Notes: a model not told the origin generated them from the sequence alone. A stretch of 64,000 nt of DNA from Phaeocystidibacter marisrubri (GCF_008933165.1 NZ_WBVQ01000001.1:1054001-1118000); one strand, 5' to 3'. Numbered from the stretch's first letter, positions 18,267-29,439 are shown. Numbers and translations: made by a program.

Positions 18267-19577
18267 ATGGTATCTAAAGCACGTTTAGTTGTCTTCGCGA
18301 CGTTGATGAGTGGAGGAGCATTGCTGGCCCAGGAATCAACAATGGTATCCAGTGCAATTCTTGCATTGAAGCGTCCTGACTTGATTTCAGCTAAAGATTA
18401 CATTGATCAAGCCGATTCAGTGATCGCAACAAAATCCGTTGACGACATCCGTGAATCAACGATGCAGAAATTCTTGTTTCACAGAGGTTTGATTTATGAA
18501 ACATTGAATCAAGAATCAGCGTCCGTTGAGTATATCCATGAAGCGCTCGAGAATTACACTGCGCTTATCGCCTATGATAAGAAAGTGGACGATGACGACT
18601 ACATGGAGGAAGCGCAAAGTGGTATTGCATCTTCCGTAGTTGCACTTTCTGCTCTAGCAGACGACGCATACTTCAGCAAACAGGATGCAGAACAAGCTTA
18701 CAATCTTCATTCTGAAGTGATTAAGTACAAAACAGATTATTTGGGTAAAACGGATACGGTAACGGTTTACACCATGGCGCGTATCGCTACTGAATTGGAG
18801 AAGTATGAGAATGCGTTGAAGCACTATAACTTCTTGATTGACAATGATTACAGAGGTAGAGTATGGCAAGCATATTACAACGGAAGTGAAAACCGTATGA
18901 ATATGCCGGATAAGTACACTATGGACATGCTCATTCAGCAAGGAAAGGCAAGTGATCCAGTTCTTTCTCCAGATATTAATTACACACTTTGGTGGCAGTC
19001 AGCTAAACTCACTCATGATTTAGGAGACACGGCAAAGGCAATGGAAATTATTTCTAAGGGATTGGAGATGCATCCAGGAAACGCTAGTCTCCAGAATCTT
19101 CAACTTCAGTTTATGTTGGAAACGGGCGACTATGAAAGTGCACTTTCTAAGTTCGAAGCGGCGCTAGAGTCGGACCCAACTAATACTTTGTACTTGTATA
19201 ACATCGGTTATATCTACCAGACAAAGAAGAACGATACGGAAAAAGCACTTGAGTTCTACAATAGAGCATTGGAAGTAGATTCAACCAATTCAGCTTCAGC
19301 GTATATGGCGGGTTATATCTTCATTGATAGAACGAATGCGATTTCAGAGAAGATGAATAGTTTGAATAGAAACCAAACTTCTGAATTCAATCGTTTAGAT
19401 GCTGAGCGTGATGAAATCTATAAAGAAGCTCTTAATTATTTCTTGATCGCTTACGAAGCAGATCCAAATGACTTGAGTACGGTTAAAGCTCTTCGTGAGG
19501 TGTACTTCAAGTTGGGGAATGTTGAGAAAGTAGGTGAGTTCACTCAGAAAGTAAAAGCACTTGAATCTGCTGAATAA
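18267..19577 (+). CDS. Exported tetratricopeptide repeat protein
   Basis: A 436-residue protein with a signal peptide (M-V-S-K-A-R-L-V-V-F to L-L-A-Q). It has several TPR units, most clearly in the C-terminal half, for example Y-L-Y-N-I-G-Y-I-Y-Q and A-L-E-F-Y-N-R-A-L-E-V-D. TPR proteins mediate protein contacts; this one should act in the periplasm. TPR genes directly after gyrA are common in Flavobacteriia. The start at 18267 gives a proper signal peptide; the open frame upstream overlaps gyrA in another frame. A terminator follows. Confidence 0.8.
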   Translation: MVSKARLVVFATLMSGGALLAQESTMVSSAILALKRPDLISAKDYIDQADSVIATKSVDDIRESTMQKFLFHRGLIYETLNQESASVEYIHEALENYTALIAYDKKVDDDDYMEEAQSGIASSVVALSALADDAYFSKQDAEQAYNLHSEVIKYKTDYLGKTDTVTVYTMARIATELEKYENALKHYNFLIDNDYRGRVWQAYYNGSENRMNMPDKYTMDMLIQQGKASDPVLSPDINYTLWWQSAKLTHDLGDTAKAMEIISKGLEMHPGNASLQNLQLQFMLETGDYESALSKFEAALESDPTNTLYLYNIGYIYQTKKNDTEKALEFYNRALEVDSTNSASAYMAGYIFIDRTNAISEKMNSLNRNQTSEFNRLDAERDEIYKEALNYFLIAYEADPNDLSTVKALREVYFKLGNVEKVGEFTQKVKALESAE

Positions 19578-19604
19578 TATTGAAGCGCACTGAGTAAGCT
19601 TCAC

Positions 19605-19640
19605 AAAAGGGAGGTTAATAAATTGATCTCCCTTTTCTTT
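19605..19640 (+). terminator. Intrinsic terminator after the TPR gene
   Basis: Stem AAAAGGGAG (19605-19613) pairs with CTCCCTTTT (19628-19636), with a 14-base loop and a T-rich 3' side. It lies 27 bases after the stop codon. Confidence 0.75.
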
Positions 19641-21957
<2,317 letters not shown>

Positions 21958-21976
21958 GCTCGCATACTTATAAGAG

Positions 21977-22009
21977 AAAAGGCCTGATGTATTCACATCG
22001 GGCCTTTTT
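21977..22009. terminator. Bidirectional terminator between convergent genes
   Basis: A stem of about 14 bp (AAAAGGCCTGATGT pairing with ACATCGGGCCTTTT, one T-G pair) with loop ATTC and T-runs on both strands. It serves the ABC-F gene (plus) and the pirin gene (minus). Confidence 0.85.
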
Positions 22010-22022
22010 CGTTTATTCACAA

Positions 22023-22748
22023 TTAGTATTGCGGTAGTTCCATTGGAACTTCAATAGCCAGTACCGTAGATTCACTAGTGGCGGATAAACTCACTTTGCT
22101 CGATTCCCACACACCAAGTCCATCTCTTTTGTCAAGATGTTGATCGGCTACGTTGAGCGCTCCCTCAATCACAAAGAAGTAAACCCCGTTTCCCTCACTG
22201 TTGAGTTGGTATTCTGTAGAATCACCACTCTTCAGATCTATCAAGTACATGTAGGCGTTCTGATGAACCCATAGTCCTGAGCCCTCTGCATCCTTTGGCT
22301 GAACAATGCGTTGCCACATGCCCTTTCTCTCACTAACATCAAAGGTTTTTTGATCATAACGAGGTTCTACACCGCGCTTCTCAGGGAAAATCCAAAGCTG
22401 AAGAAAATTCACTTCATCGGTTTTACTCTCGTTGAATTCAGAGTGTTGTAACCCTGTGCCCGCAGACATCACCTGCACATCTCCTGTATTAATTGCCTGT
22501 GCATGCCCCATGGTATCTCGATGCGTCAGAGCTCCCTTAAGTGGAATGGAAATAATTTCCATGTCGGCATGTGGATGCTGTCCGAATCCGTTTTCGGGAC
22601 TCACAATATCGTCGTTTAGCACACGCAATGCACCAAAGTGCATCTGATTAGGATTGTACCAATTCCCAAAACTAAAAGTGTGGTGGGTGTCTAACCAACC
22701 GTGATTAGCATATCCCCTGTCTGTAGATTTATGTAGTACCGTTTTCAT
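22023..22748 (-). CDS. Pirin family protein
   Basis: A 241-residue bicupin. N-terminal family blocks are visible: H-T-F-S-F-G-N-W-Y-N-P near residue 28, then H-P-H-A-D-M-E-I-I-S near 58, and L-Q-H-S-E-F-N near 100. These supply the His, His, His and Glu metal ligands of pirins such as YhhW, some of which have quercetin dioxygenase activity. The physiological role is unknown. A consensus -7 box (TATCTTTG, 22790-22783) lies 35 bases before the start. Confidence 0.9.
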   Translation of the reverse strand: MKTVLHKSTDRGYANHGWLDTHHTFSFGNWYNPNQMHFGALRVLNDDIVSPENGFGQHPHADMEIISIPLKGALTHRDTMGHAQAINTGDVQVMSAGTGLQHSEFNESKTDEVNFLQLWIFPEKRGVEPRYDQKTFDVSERKGMWQRIVQPKDAEGSGLWVHQNAYMYLIDLKSGDSTEYQLNSEGNGVYFFVIEGALNVADQHLDKRDGLGVWESSKVSLSATSESTVLAIEVPMELPQY

Positions 22749-22782
22749 GACTTTCTGAATTTGAATTCAATCAATGTTACAA

Positions 22783-22790
22783 CAAAGATA
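22783..22790 (-). promoter_or_regulatory. -7 box TATCTTTG of the pirin gene
   Basis: Exact consensus match on the minus strand, 34 bases before the ATG at 22748. Confidence 0.5.
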
Positions 22791-22845
22791 TGGTGATATG
22801 GACAATTCTCCACATCATATCTACCCCGATTTATTCGTTATCAAT

Positions 22846-24162
22846 TTACTCTATATCAAAGGAATGCAGCGGATGATCTCGAAGTAAAGCGTTTAATATT
22901 TGTCGCGCTGTTGGACTCTCATGGTAATGCCACAAGTTCTCTTTCAATAAAGATAATGTCCACTTTTCTATACCTAAGCTCACGGTTCCAATGCCTGAGT
23001 ATCCTCCATTCTCAATGAGCACATATCCCACTGAAGCATCGGGACCGTCAAACTTCAAATAACCATTTACCTCACTCTCTTTCTTGCGTTGGTCAAGCCA
23101 AGCGTTTAGACGCTCGGTGTGGAGTTCAATTTCTACATCAGAGTCCCAACCGAGGCCACTTAGTTTTGGGTGAAGCTCTAATTCTCTAACCAATTCACCT
23201 AAAAACTGTTGCGCAGATGTAAAGCTGTAGAAGTGTTCGAGGATATCAATGCGCTTTTCTGCTCTTTGAACAGCCAGTCGAGGCACGCCTTTCCTATCCT
23301 TATAAGATACAATACCCCACTTCGCTACGGGGTGCTTTTGAGCGGCATTGTACGGTGGCCAGTAATGTCTTATCTCGTGATCTTCATGTAAGAGTGCCAA
23401 TCCTTCTGAACCCGTTTCTATGTACTTGATATCATGAATCTCACGCAACCAACGCTGCCTTCGCTTCTCACCCGAACTGCCCGTAAAATGTTGAGAAATA
23501 CGCTGTTTGATATTAATGGCTTTGCCAATGTAAAGGTTCTCCCCCTTCTCACTTTTCATGTAATACACCCCAGGTGTTTCCGGTAAGCTGTGGAAGACAT
23601 TCGCATCTAAATGGATGGGAAGCTGAGAAGTACCTCTATTCTTGTTCAATTGCGAGTTCACTTCAGTTTCATCTTCCTTCAATAACAAATGAAGAATATC
23701 TGCTGCAGTTTCTGCATCTGCTAATGCGCGGTGTGGATTCGGATTTACAATTTGAAAATGACTGGCGAGGTTGCCAAGGCTATAACTTTTCAATCCGGGA
23801 AAGATCTTTCTGGACAATCGAACAGTGCAGAGCTTCTTCGCATTCCAAGTATACCCGACCTCTTCCAATTCCCTTTTAATAAAGGTGAAATCGAAGTTTA
23901 CATTGTGAGCTACAAACACTTGACCTTGAAGAAGATCATACACCTTGGCTGCTATTTCGCTAAAGGGTGGAGCTCCCTCAATATCAGCATTGGATATTCC
24001 AGTAAGTTGGGTGATGTGAGCGGGAATGGTACGTCCGGGATTCACCAATGCGTTAAAGCGTTCAGTGATTTGAGTCCCATCACTGATCGCAATACCCACC
24101 TCAATTACACGGTGGTTATCCGAATATCCACCGGTTGTTTCTACGTCGACAATTGCAAACAC
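22846..24162 (-). CDS. DEDDh exonuclease fused to a GIY-YIG nuclease domain
   Basis: A 438-residue fusion. Residues 1-165 are an epsilon-like 3'-5' exonuclease: V-D-V-E-T-T-G, A-H-N-V-N-F-D-F and H-R-A-L-A-D-A supply the D-E-D-D-h residues. Residues 190-270 are a UvrC/Cho-type GIY-YIG domain (P-G-V-Y-Y; Y-I-G-K; later E-G-L-A-L-L-H-E). The C-terminal 150 residues are unassigned. Similar fusions are usually labelled DNA polymerase III epsilon, but the nuclease pair suggests repair. The start is GTG at 24162. A NUMOD/HNH-like gene lies 19 bases upstream in the same direction. Confidence 0.85.
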   Translation of the reverse strand: MFAIVDVETTGGYSDNHRVIEVGIAISDGTQITERFNALVNPGRTIPAHITQLTGISNADIEGAPPFSEIAAKVYDLLQGQVFVAHNVNFDFTFIKRELEEVGYTWNAKKLCTVRLSRKIFPGLKSYSLGNLASHFQIVNPNPHRALADAETAADILHLLLKEDETEVNSQLNKNRGTSQLPIHLDANVFHSLPETPGVYYMKSEKGENLYIGKAINIKQRISQHFTGSSGEKRRQRWLREIHDIKYIETGSEGLALLHEDHEIRHYWPPYNAAQKHPVAKWGIVSYKDRKGVPRLAVQRAEKRIDILEHFYSFTSAQQFLGELVRELELHPKLSGLGWDSDVEIELHTERLNAWLDQRKKESEVNGYLKFDGPDASVGYVLIENGGYSGIGTVSLGIEKWTLSLLKENLWHYHESPTARQILNALLRDHPLHSFDIE

Positions 24163-24181
24163 ATGGCAATTTACAACCTAC

Positions 24182-24784
24182 TCACTTCTTTTTTAAGGTA
24201 TGATCCGGTTCGTTTTCAACACGAATGTGACTCCAGTTTTCGCCAGATTTAATTCGGTACAATTGCATTTCTGAAATACCAAATTGCTTGGCGATCAAGC
24301 GAAGTCGCGTTTTCCGATTGGGATCCCAAATCTTCTTCTTGATACGCATCACATCTGTTGTAGTGAGTTTGTGTCCCACTTCAGGTACGTACTGAGCTTG
24401 TATTTTTTTGGCAGCAATCACGGCTGGATTCTCTTTGTGATGATTGAGCGCTTCGGCTTTGGTCACCCACCTTAGATTGGACACGTGGTTGTTCTTCTTG
24501 TCAAAATCCAAGTGGATGAGTTTACTTCTTTCTTCGCTTTGTCCATCAACAAAGTACTCTCCTACTAACTTATGGATATAGAACGTTTTATCTTTTCGAT
24601 CGATACGAATCTTTAAGGAAGGATATCCACCAATAATGCCGCCTCGGAGAATGCGACCTTGTTTGATATCAACATCAAATACTCTTACTCGGCCATGGTT
24701 AGAAACAGCGTAACTTTTGTTTGGCGATTGGTTCGATGGAAAAGAAAGTTCTACCCACTTCTCCTCTTTGTGAAGTGTTGGCAT
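24182..24784 (-). CDS. NUMOD4/HNH-like protein
   Basis: A 200-residue protein. Residues 8-40 fit NUMOD4 (E-E-K-W-V-E-L; Y-A-V-S-N-H-G-R-V-R-V). Residues 65-110 fit an HNH nuclease core (Y-I-H-K-L-V-G-E-Y-F; L-I-H-L-D-F-D-K-K-N-N-H-V-S-N-L-R-W-V-T). The usual N-H before the acidic residue is I-H here. The C-terminus is a helix-turn-helix like the DNA-recognition part of homing enzymes. No intron or intein is nearby, and it sits in an apparent operon with an exonuclease/GIY-YIG gene, so a domesticated role is possible. Confidence 0.7.
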   Translation of the reverse strand: MPTLHKEEKWVELSFPSNQSPNKSYAVSNHGRVRVFDVDIKQGRILRGGIIGGYPSLKIRIDRKDKTFYIHKLVGEYFVDGQSEERSKLIHLDFDKKNNHVSNLRWVTKAEALNHHKENPAVIAAKKIQAQYVPEVGHKLTTTDVMRIKKKIWDPNRKTRLRLIAKQFGISEMQLYRIKSGENWSHIRVENEPDHTLKKK

Positions 24785-24827
24785 TGCTTTCTATTCTATT
24801 TTGCCCTTTTCGGACTTAGGTAAATAT

Positions 24828-24835
24828 TAAATTTG
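24828..24835 (+). promoter_or_regulatory. -7 box TAAATTTG of the DUF456 gene
   Basis: Exact consensus match about 70 bases before the ATG at 24904. Confidence 0.4.
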
Positions 24836-24903
24836 GTAGGTGCTTTCGCACAGGATTCAATATCGGTAATAATTTCACAAGTAGCGTTAGCTTTTAAACG
24901 ATT

Positions 24904-25386
24904 ATGGATTATCTACTTTATTTCCTCTCTTTCATCTTCATACTCGCGGGAATCGCTGGAAGTATTTTACCTGTTTTACCGGGACCTCCCCTGGGGTGGA
25001 TCGGACTCCTACTCTTCTCATTTACCGCGGAATCAAGCTTTTCAACCTCCTTTCTGATATGGACTGCAATTGCCGCAGCGATAATCACAGCCTTGGATTA
25101 TGTAATTCCGGTTTGGGGGACTAAGAAATTCGGTGGAACGAAAGCGGGAGTAAGAGGGTCAACCGTAGGTCTTCTCATCGGCGTTTTCTTCGCTCCTTTT
25201 GGATTAATCTCAGTGATTATTGGACCGATGATTGGTGCCTATGTTGGAGAGATGATGCAAGATAAGGACTCGTCAAAAGCCTTGAAATCAGCCATCGGTT
25301 CCTTTATTGGATTCCTGTTGGGGTCGGGTATGAAGTTGATTTATGGTTGTTTGGCGCTGTATTGGGCTATTGCCGAGTTCTTTTGA
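24904..25386 (+). CDS. DUF456 family membrane protein
   Basis: A 160-residue protein with four to five hydrophobic helices. The G-S-I-L-P-V-L-P-G-P-P-L-G-W-I-G block near residue 20 and the glycine-rich G-T-K-A-G-V-R-G-S-T-V-G-L-L-I-G region are typical of DUF456. The function is unknown. It is convergent with the CoA-binding gene, one base apart. Confidence 0.82.
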   Translation: MDYLLYFLSFIFILAGIAGSILPVLPGPPLGWIGLLLFSFTAESSFSTSFLIWTAIAAAIITALDYVIPVWGTKKFGGTKAGVRGSTVGLLIGVFFAPFGLISVIIGPMIGAYVGEMMQDKDSSKALKSAIGSFIGFLLGSGMKLIYGCLALYWAIAEFF

Positions 25387-25387
25387 G

Positions 25388-25774
25388 TTAATACTGCCCT
25401 GTAGACAACAGCACGAGTGTACAAGCCATATCAGCTTCGATACCTTGCGCTTCTAACTCCTTCGCCCACTCCATGTTTTCAGTACCTGGATTAAAAATGA
25501 CGCGTCTGGGATGAACTTTGGCAATCAATTCTTTGTAATCCTCTTGTATAGTAGGATTAATGTAAAGCGTCACAGTGTCCACATTTTGTCCGATCAAGGT
25601 AGATGGATCAGTCTGAATTGAGAGTCCGCCTGCTGTTACGCCTTCACGACGACCTATTGGAATAACAGTATGACCTTTGGATAGTAGGGAATCGGCAGCC
25701 AAATAAGCATATCTTGAAGGACTCGGGTGAGCTCCTAGGATTGCTACTACTTCATGTTTTAGATTTGTGTTCAT
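25388..25774 (-). CDS. CoA-binding domain protein (YccU-like)
   Basis: A 128-residue single-domain Rossmann protein with the CoA-binding pattern: A-I-L-G-A-H-P-S-P-S-R-Y-A near the N-terminus, V-I-P-I-G-R-R-E-G in the middle and V-I-F-N-P-G-T-E-N later. The role is unknown. Its ATG (25774-25772) overlaps, on the opposite strand, the ATG of the divergent ABC gene (25773-25775), so CATG holds both start codons. Confidence 0.85.
   Translation of the reverse strand: MNTNLKHEVVAILGAHPSPSRYAYLAADSLLSKGHTVIPIGRREGVTAGGLSIQTDPSTLIGQNVDTVTLYINPTIQEDYKELIAKVHPRRVIFNPGTENMEWAKELEAQGIEADMACTLVLLSTGQY
25760..25767 (+). promoter_or_regulatory. -7 box TAGATTTG, 5 bases before ATG
   Basis: Exact consensus match located inside the first codons of the divergent CoA-binding gene. 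It predicts a leaderless start for the ABC operon. Confidence 0.5.
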
Positions 25775-26414
25775 GATTGATCAACTTAGTTGGAATTCAC
25801 TTTCATATACGTACGACGGAAGAACGACCCTTTCCTTTCCAGATGGAGTGGTTCATCGCGGAGAGATGATAGCCGTTATCGGAAATTCTGGTAGTGGCAA
25901 AAGTACTTGGATGCAGCTTCTTTCTGGTATTTTGGCCATTCAAGAAGGCAACATACTCTACGGAACCACTTCCCTACTTCGCAAATCGGAAACGCAGCGC
26001 GACAAACTCCGGTCTCGACATATCGGACTCATCTTTCAAAAGAATCACTTTTTGAATGACTTGTCCGTGCAAGACAATCTCATGCTCCCAAGTTACGCGG
26101 TTCGTCAGAAGCCTGACGTGAGCTTCATCACTGAGCATGCGGAGAAGTTATCCGTTTCTCATTTACTACAATCGAAGCCCAGTGAATGTTCAGTAGGTGA
26201 ACTACAACGCTTGTCTATACTGCGTACCTTAAGTACAAAACCATCTTTCATATTGGCGGATGAACCTACAAGTGCCCTAGACGATGTAAATGCTAGTGCC
26301 ATTTTGGACATTTTCGAGACCATCTCGAAAGAACAAAACATTGGAATCCTCATTGTCACCCATGATCAGCGTGTTAAGAGCAGAGTTTCAAATACCATAC
26401 AAATAGGAAAATGA
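25773..26414 (+). CDS. ABC transporter ATP-binding protein (LolD/MacB type)
   Basis: A 213-residue ATPase with Walker A G-N-S-G-S-G-K-S-T, signature C-S-V-G-E-L-Q, Walker B F-I-L-A-D-E-P-T-S-A-L-D and H-loop V-T-H-D. It is the energising subunit for the permease gene that overlaps its end by 4 bases. The subgroup is that of LolD, FtsE and MacB partners. A GTG at 25767 in the same frame falls inside the promoter, so ATG 25773 is used. Together with the DUF3299-like genes downstream, it suggests a metal-related exporter or lipoprotein-type machine. Confidence 0.85.
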   Translation: MIDQLSWNSLSYTYDGRTTLSFPDGVVHRGEMIAVIGNSGSGKSTWMQLLSGILAIQEGNILYGTTSLLRKSETQRDKLRSRHIGLIFQKNHFLNDLSVQDNLMLPSYAVRQKPDVSFITEHAEKLSVSHLLQSKPSECSVGELQRLSILRTLSTKPSFILADEPTSALDDVNASAILDIFETISKEQNIGILIVTHDQRVKSRVSNTIQIGK

Positions 26415-27586
26415 AGAAGATGACCACGCTTAAGCTGGCTGTTCTTCAGCTATGGAATCGCAAAACTCGATTGATTGTACAATGGGTCATGGTGATTCTA
26501 GGATTTGGCTTAATCTCAGGCTTTTTTACACTGCAATCCAGTGTAGATGATCAATTGGTATCCGACTTAGGGGATGTAAATCAGGTTTGGACTGCCAAAG
26601 GCTCTCCTTTACAGGGATTACTTGCCAATGTGTATCACATGGATGCTCCACTCGGAAATATCGCTTTGCAGGAAGTGAAACCATGGTTGAAGAATCCCAT
26701 GGTTGAACGGGCCTCGCTTATAGGGTATGGCGACACCTACAAAGGCCGCAGAATTCTGGGAACAGATAGCACTTGGAAGTCCATTTATAACCTAACATTA
26801 TCTGATGGGAGTTGGCCTGTCAACACCATGGATGTCGTTCTTTCCAAATCCCTTTCTTCAGAATTAGGTCTTTCAATTGGAGATAATTTTCAAGGTCAAC
26901 ATGGCGAATCTGCTGACGAGCATCATCATGAAGAGAAATACCATGTAGTAGGTTTGTTCGACAACTCACAAACTGTGGCAGATCGATTGCTCATCACGCC
27001 GCTTTCTAGCGTGTGGCATGTCCATCACATATCTGAAGAAGAACAAGCTGTAACCGCTGTTTTAGTCAAGACAAATTCCCCAATGGCTATGTTCCAATTG
27101 CCACGGGTAATCAATGAAAAGTCTACATTCCAAGCCATCTTACCCAGTATTGAAGTCAACCGCATTTACGCACTACTCGGCAATACCAAGAGTGCATTCA
27201 TCGTGTTGAGCGTGCTTTTCCTATTACTTGGGGTATTCAGCATTTCCATCACCCTTTACGAAGTGATGCGTGCTCAACAATTTGACCATACCCTTTTGAG
27301 GGTTTTTGGACTCTCTCCACGGCGATTAGGTGCCATGATTTACCTTCAAGCCTTTTTTATTACGTCCTCGGGCTGGGTGATTGGTGTTGGAATCATCAAG
27401 TTGATTCAAGTGCTTTACAGAAGTCAAATCGCTCAAAAATTCGGCGTCAACCTTGCACCTCCCACACTCACACCTACAGATATTTACTTGTTTTCTCTTG
27501 CAGTGCTACTTGCACTTGTAGTGTCGGTTCCTGTAATCATCCGTATCTTTAAAATGACGATCCACAAGAATATAAAGAATGCGTAA
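26411..27586 (+). CDS. FtsX-type ABC permease with His-rich periplasmic loop
   Basis: A 391-residue MacB/FtsX-like permease. There is one helix near residues 22-42, a large periplasmic domain (about 45-265), and three more helices from about 265. The periplasmic domain carries an unusual His cluster (H164, then D-E-H-H-H-E-E-K-Y-H at 169-178, and H203-V-H-H), which looks like a metal-binding site. Its last bases overlap the first DUF3299-like gene by 8. In the Pseudomonas PA4063-4066 and Vibrio zrg operons, comparable ABC genes sit with DUF3299 genes and respond to zinc. Confidence 0.82.
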   Translation: MKKMTTLKLAVLQLWNRKTRLIVQWVMVILGFGLISGFFTLQSSVDDQLVSDLGDVNQVWTAKGSPLQGLLANVYHMDAPLGNIALQEVKPWLKNPMVERASLIGYGDTYKGRRILGTDSTWKSIYNLTLSDGSWPVNTMDVVLSKSLSSELGLSIGDNFQGQHGESADEHHHEEKYHVVGLFDNSQTVADRLLITPLSSVWHVHHISEEEQAVTAVLVKTNSPMAMFQLPRVINEKSTFQAILPSIEVNRIYALLGNTKSAFIVLSVLFLLLGVFSISITLYEVMRAQQFDHTLLRVFGLSPRRLGAMIYLQAFFITSSGWVIGVGIIKLIQVLYRSQIAQKFGVNLAPPTLTPTDIYLFSLAVLLALVVSVPVIIRIFKMTIHKNIKNA

Positions 27587-27998
27587 AATCCTATTCTCCA
27601 CACTGCTTCTATGTAGTATTTACAGTCAAGCTCAATTGATTGTAGACTGGTCAGCTTTTACTGGTACAGGCTATGAATTAAACGAAGATGGGGCTTTTGT
27701 AAATCCTGAATACACGGAGACACTCAAACAATTGGATGGAAAAATGATTATGCTCAAAGGGTATATCGTTCCAGTGGATGTCCAGCTCCAGACTTATGTG
27801 CTTTCAGCCTATCCGCTCGCACAGTGTTTTTTCTGTGGAAATGCGGGTCCTGAAACCGTTGTGCAGTTGTATTTCAAGAATGCTCCTCCTCGCCTGCTTA
27901 CCGATCAATATGTAGTTTTAATGGGCCGCTTGAGGTTAGAGCAAGTGAAGCCAGGAAGCTTTTTCTTTACACTGTTTGAAACGCAGCTCGCCGGATGA
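27579..27998 (+). CDS. DUF3299-like exported protein, copy 1
   Basis: A 139-residue protein with a signal peptide (M-R-K-I-L-F to Y-S-Q-A-Q). The mature part has the block G-Y-I-V-P-V-D-V-Q and then A-Q-C-F-F-C-G-N-A-G-P-E-T-V, matching copy 2 downstream. The C-x-x-C pair could bind metal or form a disulfide. It overlaps both neighbours by a few bases, so it is translated with them. The relation to DUF3299 is my reading of the pattern. Confidence 0.7.
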   Translation: MRKILFSTLLLCSIYSQAQLIVDWSAFTGTGYELNEDGAFVNPEYTETLKQLDGKMIMLKGYIVPVDVQLQTYVLSAYPLAQCFFCGNAGPETVVQLYFKNAPPRLLTDQYVVLMGRLRLEQVKPGSFFFTLFETQLAG

Positions 27999-28435
27999 AA
28001 AACTTCATACATCTGTTAATCCTGCTATGGCTTCCTCTTTCTGCCGAAGCTCAACAGGTTATTAAATGGGAAGATTTAAACAAGGTTGAATTTGTAGAGT
28101 TCTACGATAGAGATCGCAGCGATTGGTCGCTCAAAGCGGAATACTCACCTGAAATTCTAGGACTTGATAGCACTTCGGTGCAGATTACTGGCTATATCAT
28201 TCCCTTAGATGTTCAAGGTGACGACTATGCCTTATCTGCCTTTGCATTCAGTTCTTGCTTCTTTTGTGGAGGGGCTGGACCTGAAACGGTTATGGGCTTA
28301 TCCTTTCGAGATGTCCCTGATCGAATGTCTACCGATGACGTCGTAAAGCTCAAAGGAGTTTTGCGCGTAAGAGAGTTGCCTGGACAAGGGTTTCATTATC
28401 AATTAGATCAGGTTGAAATTATTCGTAGATATTAA
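27995..28435 (+). CDS. DUF3299-like exported protein, copy 2
   Basis: A 146-residue paralogue of the preceding gene, with its own signal peptide (ending S-A-E-A-Q). It shares G-Y-I-I-P-L-D-V-Q, S-S-C-F-F-C-G-G-A-G-P-E-T-V and the spacing between them, but differs elsewhere, so the duplication is old. The ATGA overlap with copy 1 indicates coupled translation. Two non-identical copies could form a heterodimer working with the ABC transporter upstream. Confidence 0.7.
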   Translation: MKNFIHLLILLWLPLSAEAQQVIKWEDLNKVEFVEFYDRDRSDWSLKAEYSPEILGLDSTSVQITGYIIPLDVQGDDYALSAFAFSSCFFCGGAGPETVMGLSFRDVPDRMSTDDVVKLKGVLRVRELPGQGFHYQLDQVEIIRRY

Positions 28436-28437
28436 TC

Positions 28438-29439
28438 GTGAAAAAGCGCCGTACTCTTTTAGTGCTTGGATTGCTAGCAGTGATTTTCTGGTTTTTAGGC
28501 CCTTCTCCAAACAGACCCGATTACGAAAATGCATCCTTTCAGACGAACCTCTCATTTGACGGAAGTTTGTCTCGTATTCAGGATTGGAATGATTCGCTTC
28601 CTTTTAAACAAGGATGTGAACCATATCTGTATTTAAAAGACAGCGCTAAAACACCCTATTGCATTCTCTACTTGCACGGTTTTAGCGCAACTCCTGAAGA
28701 AGGCGCTCCAACCCATACCCAAATGGCCGACACCTTCGGTTTTAACTTGTTTGCTCCTACGCTCTTCGATCACGGGTTGGTGACAGATAATCCACTACTT
28801 CATTACACTGCAACCGGAGCATGGCACACTGCGCTTCAAGCGCTTTCTATAGCACATGGATTGGGTGATTCCATCTTGATTGTATGTACCTCTACTGGAG
28901 CTCCATTAGGGTTGCGACTAGCGAATTTAGACCCAACGGTTGCCGGACTTGTGTTTTACTCGCCCAATGTTACACCTGCCGACCCCAATGCCCGACTCTT
29001 AAATGGCCACTGGGGTGAAACTATTGCTCGATTGGTTTTGGGATCGAGAATGCGCGATGTGGGCGTTGAAGACGAATACTACCAAATGTATTGGGACAAA
29101 TTCTACAGGATTGAATCGCTTCCTGAAATGCAGGAACTCTGTGAATCAGCATTTGAAGACGACGCGGTTACAGCCACAAGAACACCTGTTTTCATTGTAG
29201 CATGGTATGAAAGTGATACGTCACAAGACAATGTAGTTAGTGTTGAACACATGAGGTGGCTCGCCGAAAACTTAGGCTCCAAGCGCGTTGTATTTGAAAC
29301 GTTTCCAGCAGGTTCGCACGTGATTGCCAATGGCAAATACAGTCTTTCTCAAGAGGAAGTGCTTTCAAGGAGTATTCATTTCATCCGCTCATTAGGTATT
29401 CTATCACGCAACGTTGCAGACACCACATTGCTTCGTTAA
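28438..29439 (+). CDS. Alpha/beta hydrolase
   Basis: A 333-residue protein with an N-terminal membrane anchor or signal sequence (L-L-V-L-G-L-L-A-V-I-F). The lipase-type oxyanion sequence L-H-G-F-S-A-T-P-E-E is followed by V-C-T-S-T-G-A-P-L, where Ser sits in C-x-S-x-G in place of G-x-S-x-G, and a His in G-S-H-V-I-A-N near the end. It is likely an extracytoplasmic esterase or lipase. GTG start at 28438, two bases after the preceding gene, so it belongs to the ABC/DUF3299 operon. Confidence 0.78.
   Translation: MKKRRTLLVLGLLAVIFWFLGPSPNRPDYENASFQTNLSFDGSLSRIQDWNDSLPFKQGCEPYLYLKDSAKTPYCILYLHGFSATPEEGAPTHTQMADTFGFNLFAPTLFDHGLVTDNPLLHYTATGAWHTALQALSIAHGLGDSILIVCTSTGAPLGLRLANLDPTVAGLVFYSPNVTPADPNARLLNGHWGETIARLVLGSRMRDVGVEDEYYQMYWDKFYRIESLPEMQELCESAFEDDAVTATRTPVFIVAWYESDTSQDNVVSVEHMRWLAENLGSKRVVFETFPAGSHVIANGKYSLSQEEVLSRSIHFIRSLGILSRNVADTTLLR

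Noticed and set aside
24182-24784. Mobile intron or phage origin of the HNH-like gene
   Set aside because: No intron, intein, phage or transposase sequence is nearby, and base composition looks like the neighbours.
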